A stretch of 13,408 nt of DNA. It comes from Spirochaetia bacterium. GTDB taxonomy: Bacteria; Spirochaetota; Spirochaetia; DTKZ01. The translations under genes and the position numbers were made by a program. The notes beneath the pieces are model-generated. The model searched no databases and was not told the origin of the DNA. It saw nothing but the letters and a program-made list of their open reading frames with translations. Shown in pieces: positions 1-6,355 of the stretch (its first letter is position 1; every line of letters begins with the position of its first letter). The stretch is taken from NCBI GenBank assembly GCA_031270615.1, contig JAISXE010000271.1:1-13408 (forward strand), read 5' to 3'.

Positions 1-87
1 GATATTATCGAGCCCACTTCGGCGGTTATGGACGCTCTTATGAAACTTGAGCTTCCTGCGGGCGTGGATGTGGAGATAAAGCAGTAG
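1..87 (+). CDS. rpsJ: 30S ribosomal protein S10 (uS10), C-terminal fragment
   Basis: Frame 1 is open from the first base to TAG at 85-87 and gives 28 residues, DIIEPTSAVMDALMKLELPA followed by GVDVEIKQ. This matches the conserved S10 C-terminus (typically DI.EPT...VDALMKLDLPAGVDVEIK). S10 sits in the 30S head, and in some bacteria it also takes part in transcription antitermination (family knowledge). The gene is cut by the window edge, so its start and about 70-75 residues are missing. It lies 9 bases before rplC, in its usual place at the head of the S10 operon. Any L4-responsive leader would be upstream of this window. Confidence 0.93.
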   Translation, partial: DIIEPTSAVMDALMKLELPAGVDVEIKQ

Positions 88-96
88 AGGTTCACA

Positions 97-723
97 ATGA
101 TTGGGCTTATCGGAAAGAAGGTCGGTATGATGCAGGTGTTCGACGACAAGGGGATTCTTACCCCCGTCACGGTTATCAGGGTCGAGCCGAACACCGTTGT
201 CGCCGAACGGACCAAAGAAAAGTGCGGCTACAGCGCCGTTGTCCTTGGCGCGGAAGATGTCAAGGAAAACAGGGTTTCAAAGCCGTACCTGGGACAGTTT
301 AAGGGCGATATCGCGCCTAAAAGATACTTGGTGGAAATCGCTGATTTTGACCATGAGTGCGCGCGGGGCGACGTGCTGGGTCTGGACGTGTTTGAGGGCT
401 GCCGCTATGTCGATGTGCGGGGGAAGAGCAAGGGGAAGGGGTTCCAGGGCGTCATAAAACGCTATGGCTTCAAGGGGGGCCGCGCGACGCACGGTTCCAA
501 ATTCCACCGCGCCCCGGGTTCGACGGGCCAGAACACCTATCCCGGCCACGTTTTCAAAAACGCGAAGATGCCGGGGCGCATGGGCGGCGACAGGGTGACG
601 ATCCAGAATCTGGAGATTGTCAGGATTGACAAAGAGAACCAGGTCCTCCTTGTCAAGGGCGCCGTTCCCGGATCGAAGGACGGGATGGTCGTGGTGACTT
701 ATTCCCGGAAGAAAGAGATGTAG
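97..723 (+). CDS. rplC: 50S ribosomal protein L3 (uL3)
   Basis: The 208-residue product has the expected L3 length. It opens with MIGLIGKKVGMMQVFDDKG, the standard L3 N-terminus. Residues 131-145 (THGSKFHRAPGSTGQ) form the conserved extension that reaches toward the peptidyl transferase centre. Gln145 aligns with the glutamine (E. coli Gln150) that PrmB methylates in proteobacteria; whether it is modified here is unknown. The KMPGRMGGDRVTIQNL segment (158-172) is also typical. L3 binds 23S rRNA and is an early 50S assembly protein. The ATG at 97 is preceded by a GAGG at 87-90 that begins in the rpsJ stop codon. It lies between rpsJ and rplD, as in most bacteria. Confidence 0.98.
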   Translation: MIGLIGKKVGMMQVFDDKGILTPVTVIRVEPNTVVAERTKEKCGYSAVVLGAEDVKENRVSKPYLGQFKGDIAPKRYLVEIADFDHECARGDVLGLDVFEGCRYVDVRGKSKGKGFQGVIKRYGFKGGRATHGSKFHRAPGSTGQNTYPGHVFKNAKMPGRMGGDRVTIQNLEIVRIDKENQVLLVKGAVPGSKDGMVVVTYSRKKEM

Positions 724-732
724 GGGACTGTG

Positions 733-1377
733 ATGGAAAAGAAAGTTTTTTCGATACAGGGCGAGGAGCTGAAAACCCTTACTCTTGCCGACGAGGTTTT
801 TAACCGCGAGGTGAACGAGGGGGCCATCTACTACGCCATTTGCAACGAGCTTGCCAACTGCCGCGTGGGCACGGCAAGCACGAAGACCCGCGCGGAGGTG
901 AAGGGGACGAGCAGGAAGCCCTGGAAGCAGAAGGGGACGGGCCGCGCCCGCGCGGGGCGCAGGAGGTCTCCCCTGTGGGTCGGCGGAGGCGTTGTTTTTG
1001 GGCCGCGGCCGCGGGATTATTCGTATTCCGTGCCAAAAAAACTCAAACAGCTTGCGCTGAAATCCATTCTGAGCCTGAGGGCGAAAGATGACAGGCTGAA
1101 AATCGTGGAGGATTTCTCCATCGATTCCGGCAAGACGAAGGACCTTGTGGCTATCCTGAAAAGGCTTTCCTGCACGGGGCGCACCGTTATCGTTTTGAAG
1201 GACGACGACCGGATGATCAAGCGGGCGGGGGCGAATCTGCCTCTTGTCAGGTTCCTGGCCTATAACCGCCTGCGGGCGCACGATCTTTTTTACGGCAGGA
1301 GCGTTCTTGTGCTTGAATCGGCTGTAGTGAAGCTGAACGAGTTTTACGGCGATAAAAAGACGGAGGCGTCCGCATGA
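733..1377 (+). CDS. rplD: 50S ribosomal protein L4 (uL4)
   Basis: From the ATG at 733 the protein has 214 residues. A GTG immediately before it (730) would add one residue; I prefer the ATG. L4 has a globular domain on the 50S surface and a long loop into the exit tunnel. Residues 55-86 hold that loop, with GTSRKPWKQKGTGRARAG and SPLWVGGG clearly conserved; the KPWKQKG segment is where macrolide-resistance changes occur in other species. The C-terminal half (KLKQLALKSILS onward) matches the family. In E. coli L4 represses its own operon by binding the leader; that leader is outside this window, so regulation cannot be judged. The TGA stop overlaps the rplW ATG (ATGA at 1374-1377), suggesting coupled translation. 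Confidence 0.97.
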   Translation: MEKKVFSIQGEELKTLTLADEVFNREVNEGAIYYAICNELANCRVGTASTKTRAEVKGTSRKPWKQKGTGRARAGRRRSPLWVGGGVVFGPRPRDYSYSVPKKLKQLALKSILSLRAKDDRLKIVEDFSIDSGKTKDLVAILKRLSCTGRTVIVLKDDDRMIKRAGANLPLVRFLAYNRLRAHDLFYGRSVLVLESAVVKLNEFYGDKKTEASA

Positions 1378-1658
1378 CAAACGAAGATATTATCATTGCC
1401 CCGGTGCTGACGGAAAAGAGCAATCTTCTGCGGGAAGCTGGCAGGTACGTTTTCCGGGTCGATCCGCGGGCGAACAAGGCGCAGATTTCCGGGGCCGTGC
1501 GCAAGCTTTTTGATGTCCATCCTGTTGCCTGCAACATTATCAATGTGGGCGGGAAGCCCAAGCGGAGCAGGAACCGCGCGGGTCTGACACCGTCCTGGAA
1601 AAAGGCGATTGTCACGGTTGCCAAAGGCGAAAAGATCGCCGTTTTTGAGGGCGCTTAG
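1374..1658 (+). CDS. rplW: 50S ribosomal protein L23 (uL23)
   Basis: This 94-residue protein has the usual length of bacterial L23. The N-terminus (NEDIIIAPVLTEKS) is the hallmark I..P..TEKS motif. Residues around 53-69 (CNIINVGGKPKRSRNRA) match the conserved V..VN..GK.KR segment, including the extended loop that faces the tunnel. L23 sits at the exit of the peptide tunnel and is the docking site for trigger factor and signal recognition particle (family knowledge). The start ATG overlaps the rplD stop by four bases, so it is probably translated by ribosomes finishing rplD. The stop codon runs into the strong ribosome-binding site of rplB. Confidence 0.97.
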   Translation: MTNEDIIIAPVLTEKSNLLREAGRYVFRVDPRANKAQISGAVRKLFDVHPVACNIINVGGKPKRSRNRAGLTPSWKKAIVTVAKGEKIAVFEGA

Positions 1659-1664
1659 GAGGAG
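1657..1664 (+). promoter_or_regulatory. Strong ribosome-binding site for rplB
   Basis: AGGAGGAG starts inside the rplW stop codon and ends 5 bases before a GTG. This near-perfect anti-16S match supports the GTG at 1670 as the L2 start, since no ATG is nearby in that frame. Confidence 0.85.
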
Positions 1665-1669
1665 TATCT

Positions 1670-2485
1670 GTGGGTATCAAGAAATTTCGGCCGGTGACGC
1701 CGAGCCTTCGCTTTACGACGGGTTTGACCTATGACGAGCTTGATGACAAAAAGCCGGAAAAATCCCTTACGAAGGGCAAGTTCTCCAGGGCCGGGCGCGG
1801 CGCGGGCGGAAGGATCAGCGTGCGGCGCAGGGGCGGCGGACACAAGCGGAAGCTGCGGAAAATTGATTTCCTGCGGGACAAGATCGGCATTGAGGGAAAG
1901 GTCTCCGCTTTGGAGTACGATCCCAACAGAAGCGCTTTTATCGCCTTGATTGTCTACAAGGATGGGGAAAAGCGGTATATCCCGGCGCCCAGGGGCCTGA
2001 AAAAAGGCGATGTGATCGTGAGCGGCCCCGGGGTTGCCCCGACCGTCGGCAACTGCCTTCCCCTGGAGGATGTTCCCCTGGGGACTGCCGTCCACAACGT
2101 GGAGCTTACCAAGGGGAAGGGCGCGCAGTTGGCGCGTTCCGCGGGAACCGGGGCGATTGTCGCCGCGAAAGAGGGCAACTACGTCACCCTGAAGCTGCCT
2201 TCGGGCGAAATGCGCATGGTTTTCAAAAAGTGCATCGCGACGGTCGGCTTTGTCGGCAACGAAGAGTATATGAACAAAACCCTGGGTAAGGCGGGCCGCG
2301 CCCGCTGGCTGGGGAGGCGCCCCTCCGTCCGCGGCGAGGCGATGAACCCGGTTGACCACCCCCTGGGGGGGCGCACGAAGGGCGGCCAGCATCCGGTTTC
2401 CCCCACGGGGGTTCCCGCGAAGGGTTTCAAGACGCGCAAAAAGAGAAAGCAGTCCAGCGCTTTTATCGTTAAGAGAAGGAAATAG
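1670..2485 (+). CDS. rplB: 50S ribosomal protein L2 (uL2)
   Basis: The 271-residue product is close to the usual 273-280. L2 is a primary 23S rRNA binder needed for subunit joining and for peptidyl transferase activity. The N-terminus (KKFRPVTPSLRF), GGRISVRRRGGGHKRK (46-61) and PRGLKKGD (107-114) identify it. The C-terminal catalytic-centre loop has MNPVDHP (225-231) with His230, equivalent to E. coli His229. After that the sequence departs from the family: the usual HPHGGGEGR...HPVTPWG reads HPLGGRTKGGQHPVSPTG (230-247), about two to three residues shorter, with Leu for the second His and Thr for Trp. The usual GRNN before the RNA-binding core reads GRGA (42-45). The reading frame stays open and ends normally (FIVKRRK), so this is a variant and not a broken gene. 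It starts with GTG. Confidence 0.97.
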   Translation: MGIKKFRPVTPSLRFTTGLTYDELDDKKPEKSLTKGKFSRAGRGAGGRISVRRRGGGHKRKLRKIDFLRDKIGIEGKVSALEYDPNRSAFIALIVYKDGEKRYIPAPRGLKKGDVIVSGPGVAPTVGNCLPLEDVPLGTAVHNVELTKGKGAQLARSAGTGAIVAAKEGNYVTLKLPSGEMRMVFKKCIATVGFVGNEEYMNKTLGKAGRARWLGRRPSVRGEAMNPVDHPLGGRTKGGQHPVSPTGVPAKGFKTRKKRKQSSAFIVKRRK

Positions 2486-2494
2486 GAGTATGTT

Positions 2495-2776
2495 GTGTCA
2501 AGGTCGATAAAAAAAGGTCCATTCATAGAGAAAAGCCTTTATTCCAAAATTATCGCGATGAGCAAATCCGGCGCGCGGCAAATGGTAAAGACTTTTTCGC
2601 GCTGCTCCACGATTATCCCCGAAATGGTGGGGATGACCATATCCGTCTATAACGGCAAGGCGTGGGTCCCGGTGTACATTACGGAGAATCTGGTTGGGCA
2701 CAAACTGGGCGAGTTCGCGCCGACCAGGATTTTCCGCGGGCATTCGGGTTCCGACAAAAAGGCCGAGAAGAAGTAA
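2495..2776 (+). CDS. rpsS: 30S ribosomal protein S19 (uS19)
   Basis: A 93-residue S19 of normal length. RSIKKGPF (3-10) and GHKLGEFAPTRIFRGH (68-83) are the family signature regions, followed by the usual lysine-rich tail. S19 lies in the 30S head next to S13 and contacts the A-site tRNA region. The start is a GTG, with AGGAG at 2484-2488 six bases upstream. An ATG at 2490-2492 lies between the two but is in another frame, opens only six codons, and is too close to the ribosome-binding site. Translation is therefore expected from GTG. It follows rplB by 9 bases, as in the standard S10 operon. Confidence 0.97.
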   Translation: MSRSIKKGPFIEKSLYSKIIAMSKSGARQMVKTFSRCSTIIPEMVGMTISVYNGKAWVPVYITENLVGHKLGEFAPTRIFRGHSGSDKKAEKK

Positions 2777-2787
2777 GGACAAAAACC

Positions 2788-3150
2788 ATGGCAGAGAAAA
2801 CAGGTTACAGGGCTGAAGCGAAATTCCTTCTTATTTCGCCGTCAAAGGTCCGCAGGGTCGCGGACAACATACGCCGCAAGTCCTATGCGGACGCGGTGGC
2901 GCTTCTGGATGTTCTTCCCCACAAGGGGGCGAAACTTTTGCGGAAGGTTGTGAAATCCGCGGCGGCGAACGCGCTGTACCGGAATAAGAGCCTCGATGAG
3001 GATATGCTGTATATCCGGGAACTCCTGGTAAACGAGGGGCCCCGGATGAAAAGAATGTGGCTCCGCGGCCGCGGCCGCGCCGATATGCTGCTGAAAAGGA
3101 TGAGCCACATAACGGTCGTGGTGGACGAAATCTCAAAGGCGGGGGCGTAA
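2788..3150 (+). CDS. rplV: 50S ribosomal protein L22 (uL22)
   Basis: I start this at the ATG at 2788, preceded by AAGGA at 2775-2779, giving 120 residues. The frame is open further upstream but that part overlaps rpsS and does not look like L22. Core family features are ISPSKVRRVADNIR (16-29), the AANALYRNKSL helix region (59-69) and SHITVVVDE (106-114). The beta-hairpin that lines the exit tunnel runs about 82-104. It keeps MKR (87-89), whose loss gives macrolide resistance elsewhere, but continues MWLRGRGRAD where E. coli has IMPRAKGRAD. L22 helps form the tunnel constriction with L4. The TAA stop is one base before the rpsC GTG. Confidence 0.97.
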   Translation: MAEKTGYRAEAKFLLISPSKVRRVADNIRRKSYADAVALLDVLPHKGAKLLRKVVKSAAANALYRNKSLDEDMLYIRELLVNEGPRMKRMWLRGRGRADMLLKRMSHITVVVDEISKAGA

Positions 3151-3151
3151 G

Positions 3152-3859
3152 GTGGGACAGAAAGTAAATCCGAACGGTATTCGGCTGGGAATAAACAAGA
3201 CCTGGAAATCGAAGTGGTACGTTGACCCGAGGGAGTACGCGAACACCCTGCACGAGGATCTGCGCCTGCGGAAGATCCTTGCCGACTGCCCGGAAGCAAA
3301 AAACGCTGAAATCGCCGATGTGGAAATCATCAGGCACCCGCAGAGGATTACCCTGCTGATTCATACCGCCCGTCCGGGTGTCATTATCGGAACAAAGGGC
3401 GCCACCATCGAAAAAATAGGCCACCTGCTGGAGAAGACGGCGAGCAAGAAGATCCAGCTCAAGATAAAGGAGATCAAGCGCCCCGAAACCAATGCCCAGC
3501 TTATCGCGGAGAACATCGCGCGGCAGCTCAAGGCGAGGTCCTCCTTCCGCCGGACGCTGAAAATGGCCATAAGCGGCGCCATGAAGGCGGGGGTCCAGGG
3601 CGTGAAGGTGAGGGTCTCGGGGCGTTTGGGCGGCGCGGAGATGTCCCGCACCGAAGGCTACCGCGAGGGCCGCGTTCCCCTTCACACCCTGAGGGCGAAC
3701 ATCGACTATGGCTTTACCGAGGCCTACACGACTTTCGGCGCTATCGGCGTCAAGGTTTGGGTTTTCGCCGGGGAGGTATACCGGCGCGACAAGAAAGAGG
3801 ACGCCGGCGTGCTTGTCCGCAAACGCAGGGAAAAAGAAAAGGAACAGGCGAGGATCTAG
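3152..3859 (+). CDS. rpsC: 30S ribosomal protein S3 (uS3)
   Basis: The protein has 235 residues, normal for S3. It begins MGQKVNPNGIRLGI, the family N-terminus, from a GTG one base after the rplV stop. No good ribosome-binding site is seen, so termination-reinitiation from rplV is likely. A KH RNA-binding domain is centred on GVIIGTKG (76-83), with the GxxG loop at 80-83. The C-terminal domain is marked by RVSGRLGGAEMSRTEGYREG and the tail is rich in Lys, Arg and Glu. S3 lies at the mRNA entry channel and contributes to mRNA unwinding (family knowledge). Confidence 0.97.
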   Translation: MGQKVNPNGIRLGINKTWKSKWYVDPREYANTLHEDLRLRKILADCPEAKNAEIADVEIIRHPQRITLLIHTARPGVIIGTKGATIEKIGHLLEKTASKKIQLKIKEIKRPETNAQLIAENIARQLKARSSFRRTLKMAISGAMKAGVQGVKVRVSGRLGGAEMSRTEGYREGRVPLHTLRANIDYGFTEAYTTFGAIGVKVWVFAGEVYRRDKKEDAGVLVRKRREKEKEQARI

Positions 3860-3862
3860 AAT

Positions 3863-4282
3863 ATGTTAAGTCCTAAGAGAACGAAATACAGAAAACGCAT
3901 GCGCCAGGTAAAGAACACGCTTGGCGGGTATGCCACGCGGAACAACAGCCTTGAGTTCGGGGAATACGGCCTTATCTGCATGGACCCGAAGTGGATCACC
4001 AACCGGCAGATCGAGGCCGCCCGTATCGCCATGACGCGGCACATGAAAAGGGGAGGGAAGGTCTGGATCCGGATTTTCCCCGATGTCCCGTATACCAAAA
4101 AGCCTGCGGAGACGCGCATGGGCAAGGGCAAGGGAAACCCCGAGTACTGGGTCGCCGCCGTAAAGCCGGGAACCGTGATGTTCGAGATCGCGGGCGTTGA
4201 CAGAAAACTTGCCGAAGAGGCTCTGACTCTTGCGGGGAGCAAGCTGCCCGTCAGGACAAAGCTTTCCCAGAGAAAGGAATAG
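3863..4282 (+). CDS. rplP: 50S ribosomal protein L16 (uL16)
   Basis: The product has 139 residues, near the usual 136-140. MLSPKRTKYRKRMR at the N-terminus and KPAETRMGKGKGNPEYWVA (80-98) are diagnostic. Arg85 aligns with E. coli Arg81, which is hydroxylated by YcfD in some bacteria; modification here is unknown. L16 is a late 50S assembly protein that organises the A-site tRNA-binding region. The ATG is 3 bases after the rpsC stop, with AGGA at 3851-3854 inside rpsC. It occupies the normal slot between rpsC and rpmC. Confidence 0.98.
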   Translation: MLSPKRTKYRKRMRQVKNTLGGYATRNNSLEFGEYGLICMDPKWITNRQIEAARIAMTRHMKRGGKVWIRIFPDVPYTKKPAETRMGKGKGNPEYWVAAVKPGTVMFEIAGVDRKLAEEALTLAGSKLPVRTKLSQRKE

Positions 4283-4286
4283 GGTG

Positions 4287-4520
4287 ATGAAAGACTCGTT
4301 CAAGGAATTAACGCTGGCCGAGCTTAAGGCCAAAAAGGATGAGCTGACAAAAAAGTTTTTCAAGCTCCGCTTTGACATGGTGATGGGGCATGTGGAGAAC
4401 CCCCTGGAGAAGCGCACCCTGCGCCGCAAGATCGCGCGCGTGAATACCCTGATTCACCAGAAATCCGAAAAGGGTTCCCGGATTTCGGCTCCGGCGGATG
4501 CTCCCGGGAAGAACGGCTAA
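4287..4520 (+). CDS. rpmC: 50S ribosomal protein L29 (uL29)
   Basis: From the ATG at 4287 the protein has 77 residues; a GTG directly before it (4284) would add one. L29 is usually 60-70 residues, and residues 1 to about 60 match it: LTLAELKAKKDELTKKFFKL, then the conserved NP...R..RR.IAR..T segment. The last 15 or so residues (KGSRISAPADAPGKNG) form a Pro/Ala/Gly-rich tail with no evident fold. L29 is a two-helix protein near the tunnel exit beside L23. It follows rplP by 4 bases and precedes rpsQ by 14. Confidence 0.95.
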   Translation: MKDSFKELTLAELKAKKDELTKKFFKLRFDMVMGHVENPLEKRTLRRKIARVNTLIHQKSEKGSRISAPADAPGKNG

Positions 4521-4534
4521 GGAGAGGTAAGTAA

Positions 4535-4837
4535 GTGGAAACAACCGGCAACGAAACGAAGATCAGGAAGAAATTTTTTACCGGGCAAGTGGTAAGCGAC
4601 AAAATGGAAAAAACCATCGTGGTGGCCATATCTTCGCGCCAGTTGCATCGGCTGTACAAGAAATATGTCAGCAGAACGAAGAAAATCAAGGTGCACGCCG
4701 AGAACAATGTCCACGCGGACAAGGATCTCTGGGAGAAGGGCGCGCATCTCGGCGATATGGTGCGGGTTGTTGAATCCCGCCCACTCTCAAAAGACAAGCG
4801 CTGGCGGCTTGTGGAAATTGTTGAGCGGGCTAGGTAG
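4535..4837 (+). CDS. rpsQ: 30S ribosomal protein S17 (uS17)
   Basis: The product is 100 residues from a GTG, with AAGGAGAGG (4519-4527) about 7 bases upstream. This strong site supports the GTG start. G.VVSDKMEKTIVV (17-30) is the S17 OB-fold signature, and GDMVRVVESRPLSKDKRW (73-90) is the second conserved block. The protein is somewhat longer than the E. coli form (84) because of an extended N-terminus of about 12 polar residues. S17 binds 16S rRNA early in 30S assembly. It ends the S10-type gene order. The 29-base gap that follows is the longest in the cluster before the 3' tail, but holds only the rplN ribosome-binding site. Confidence 0.97.
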   Translation: METTGNETKIRKKFFTGQVVSDKMEKTIVVAISSRQLHRLYKKYVSRTKKIKVHAENNVHADKDLWEKGAHLGDMVRVVESRPLSKDKRWRLVEIVERAR

Positions 4838-4866
4838 GCCGCGATTTGGAAAGGTAGGTTGATGTT

Positions 4867-5244
4867 ATGATTCAAGTGGAAACATTCCTGACCGTGGCGG
4901 ATAACTCAGGCGCCAAAATAGCCCAGTGCATCAAGGTGCTGGGCGGTTCCAAACGGAAGTACGCGGGGGTGGGGGATATTATCGTTGTCGCCATAAAGAA
5001 CGCGATTCCCAACGCCCAGGTGAAAAAGGGCAATGTGGAAAAGGCCGTCATCGTGCGCACGAGAAAAGAGTACCGGCGCCCCGACGGCACCTATATCCGC
5101 TTTGACGATAATGCCTGCGTCATTATCGACGCGGGCATGAATCCCAAGGGGAAAAGAATTTTCGGGCCGGTCGCGCGGGAGCTGCGCGATGTCCGCGAGG
5201 GATCCTTCATGAAGATAGTGTCCCTTGCGCCGGAAGTCCTGTAG
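4867..5244 (+). CDS. rplN: 50S ribosomal protein L14 (uL14)
   Basis: The protein has 125 residues, about three longer at the C-terminus than the usual 122. Family blocks are ADNSGAK (11-17), RFDDNACVIID (78-88) and GKRIFGPVARELR (95-107). L14 lies at the subunit interface, contacts the h14 region of 16S rRNA and L19, and is where the silencing factor RsfS docks (family knowledge). A GGAAAGGTAGG tract at 4848-4858 precedes the ATG. rplN is the normal first gene of the spc section; no separate promoter was recognised in the 29-base gap upstream. Confidence 0.98.
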   Translation: MIQVETFLTVADNSGAKIAQCIKVLGGSKRKYAGVGDIIVVAIKNAIPNAQVKKGNVEKAVIVRTRKEYRRPDGTYIRFDDNACVIIDAGMNPKGKRIFGPVARELRDVREGSFMKIVSLAPEVL

Positions 5245-5247
5245 GAG
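5243..5247 (+). promoter_or_regulatory. Ribosome-binding site deciding the rplX TTG start
   Basis: AGGAG overlaps the rplN stop codon. It is 5 bases from the TTG at 5253 and 14 from the in-frame ATG at 5262, so spacing favours TTG. Confidence 0.65.
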
Positions 5248-5252
5248 ATAAC

Positions 5253-5585
5253 TTGAAAAAAATGGAAAAGACAAAAACGGTTTTCCGTGTAAAGAAAGAC
5301 GACGAAGTGCGGGTCATGGCCGGGAGGGAAAAGGGCAAAAGCGGTCGTGTCCTGAAGGTTGACCACGCAAAGGGGCGTGTCCTTGTGGAAGGCGTGAACA
5401 TGGTCAAGAAGGCGGTCAAAAAAAAGAAGCAGAACGACCGGGGGGGGATCATCGAGGTCGAGTCCTCGCTGCACATCTCGAATGTGAAGCTTGTGTGCAA
5501 GAAGTGCGGTCCCGTGCGTACCGGATACAAGTTCGAGAATGACAAGAAGGTCCGGATATGTAAAAAATGCGGGGAGGTTGTATGA
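5253..5585 (+). CDS. rplX: 50S ribosomal protein L24 (uL24), Cys4 form
   Basis: The product has 110 residues. I chose the TTG at 5253 because AGGAG at 5243-5247 is 5 bases upstream; the in-frame ATG at 5262 would be 14 bases from it. The KOW domain is at about 16-45 (DEVRVMAGREKGKSGRVLKV), followed by the conserved GVNMVKKAVK. The C-terminus has two CxxC pairs (Cys82, Cys85, Cys103, Cys106) in a zinc-ribbon arrangement seen in many bacterial L24 proteins. L24 initiates 50S assembly by binding the 5' part of 23S rRNA. Its TGA overlaps the rplE ATG by four bases, indicating coupling. Confidence 0.96.
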   Translation: MKKMEKTKTVFRVKKDDEVRVMAGREKGKSGRVLKVDHAKGRVLVEGVNMVKKAVKKKKQNDRGGIIEVESSLHISNVKLVCKKCGPVRTGYKFENDKKVRICKKCGEVV

Positions 5586-6145
5586 CAGCGGAAAAACAGA
5601 CGTATGAGCCGCGGCTGCAGAAACTATACAGGGAAAAGGCCGCGCCGGAGCTGAAAACGGATTTTGCCTATACGTCCTCCATGCAGATACCCCGCCTCAC
5701 AAAGATCATCGTCAACATGGGCGTCGGGGAGGCGGTCACGAACAAGAAATTCCTTGACTCCGCGGTGCAGGAGATTACCCAGATTACCGGCCAGAAGGCC
5801 ATCAAAACGCGGGCCAGAAAATCCATAGCGAATTTCAAAATCCGCCAGGGCCAGGAAATCGGCGTCAAGGTGACGCTGAGGGGCGTGCGGATGTACGAGT
5901 TCTTCGACAGGCTGGTCAACGTCGCGCTGCCGAGGGTCAAGGACTTCCGGGGCGTCAGCGCGAACGCCTTTGACGGGCACGGGAATTATTCCCTCGGCAT
6001 TACCGAGCAGATTATTTTTCCGGAAATTGATTATGACAAGATCGAGCAGGTGACCGGCATGAGCATTGCCGTGGTGACAACGGCAAAAACCGACGCGGAG
6101 GCGAAAGGTCTTCTCGCCAAGCTCGGTATGCCGTTCAGAAAATAA
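5582..6145 (+). CDS. rplE: 50S ribosomal protein L5 (uL5)
   Basis: I use the ATG at 5582, which overlaps the rplX stop (ATGA) and has GGGGAGG at 5571-5577. An ATG five codons upstream is in frame but lies inside rplX and before this site. The 187-residue product has the normal L5 length (about 180). Conserved segments are KIIVNMGVGE (41-50), the R.SIANFKIR region (79-88), RVKDFRG (118-124) and GNYSLGI.EQIIFPEI (134-149). L5 binds 5S rRNA with L18, forms the central protuberance and contacts S13 in the 30S head. Confidence 0.98.
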   Translation: MTAEKQTYEPRLQKLYREKAAPELKTDFAYTSSMQIPRLTKIIVNMGVGEAVTNKKFLDSAVQEITQITGQKAIKTRARKSIANFKIRQGQEIGVKVTLRGVRMYEFFDRLVNVALPRVKDFRGVSANAFDGHGNYSLGITEQIIFPEIDYDKIEQVTGMSIAVVTTAKTDAEAKGLLAKLGMPFRK

Positions 6146-6159
6146 CAGGTGGGGAATCG

Positions 6160-6345
6160 ATGGCAAGAAAAGCGATGATCGTGAAGGCTCAGAGGAAGCC
6201 TAAGTTCAGTACGAGGAAGGTAAACCGCTGCAAACTCTGCGGGAGGCCGCGCGGCTACATCAGGAAGTTCCAGATGTGCAGGCTTTGTTTCAGAAAGTAT
6301 GCGAGCGAAGGTTTGATTCCCGGCATTACGAAATCCAGCTGGTAG
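6160..6345 (+). CDS. rpsN: 30S ribosomal protein S14, zinc-binding short form (uS14 type Z)
   Basis: This 61-residue protein is the short type of S14. It has two CxxC pairs, Cys24-Cys27 (CKLC) and Cys40-Cys43 (CRLC), that bind zinc in this class; the zinc-free form is about 100 residues. GRPRGYIRKF between the pairs and RKYASEGLIPGITKSSW at the end are family signatures. S14 assembles late into the 30S head next to S3 and S10. AGGTGGGG (6147-6154) precedes the ATG. Sequence and position between rplE and rpsH both support the call. Confidence 0.98.
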   Translation: MARKAMIVKAQRKPKFSTRKVNRCKLCGRPRGYIRKFQMCRLCFRKYASEGLIPGITKSSW

Positions 6346-6355
6346 GGAGTGGAGT

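Noticed and set aside
277..1380. Long open frame of 367 codons on the - strand across rplC and rplD
   Set aside because: It lies opposite two certain genes, shows no recognisable domain, and is expected from the GC-rich third positions of the + strand codons.
2490..2510. Small upstream frame starting at the ATG at 2490, overlapping the rpsS start
   Set aside because: Only six codons, one base from the ribosome-binding site, and in a different frame from S19; likely chance.
3064..3079. 16-bp perfect palindrome CGCGGCCGCGGCCGCG with two overlapping NotI sites in rplV
   Set aside because: It is explained by alternating CGC and GGC codons for the conserved RGRGR motif. A similar 12-bp palindrome at 1003-1014 in rplD is likewise codons for GPRPR.
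4838..4866. Possible promoter or terminator in the 29-base gap between rpsQ and rplN, where the S10 and spc operons split in E. coli
   Set aside because: No -35/-10 pair, hairpin or T-run is visible; the gap holds only the rplN ribosome-binding site.
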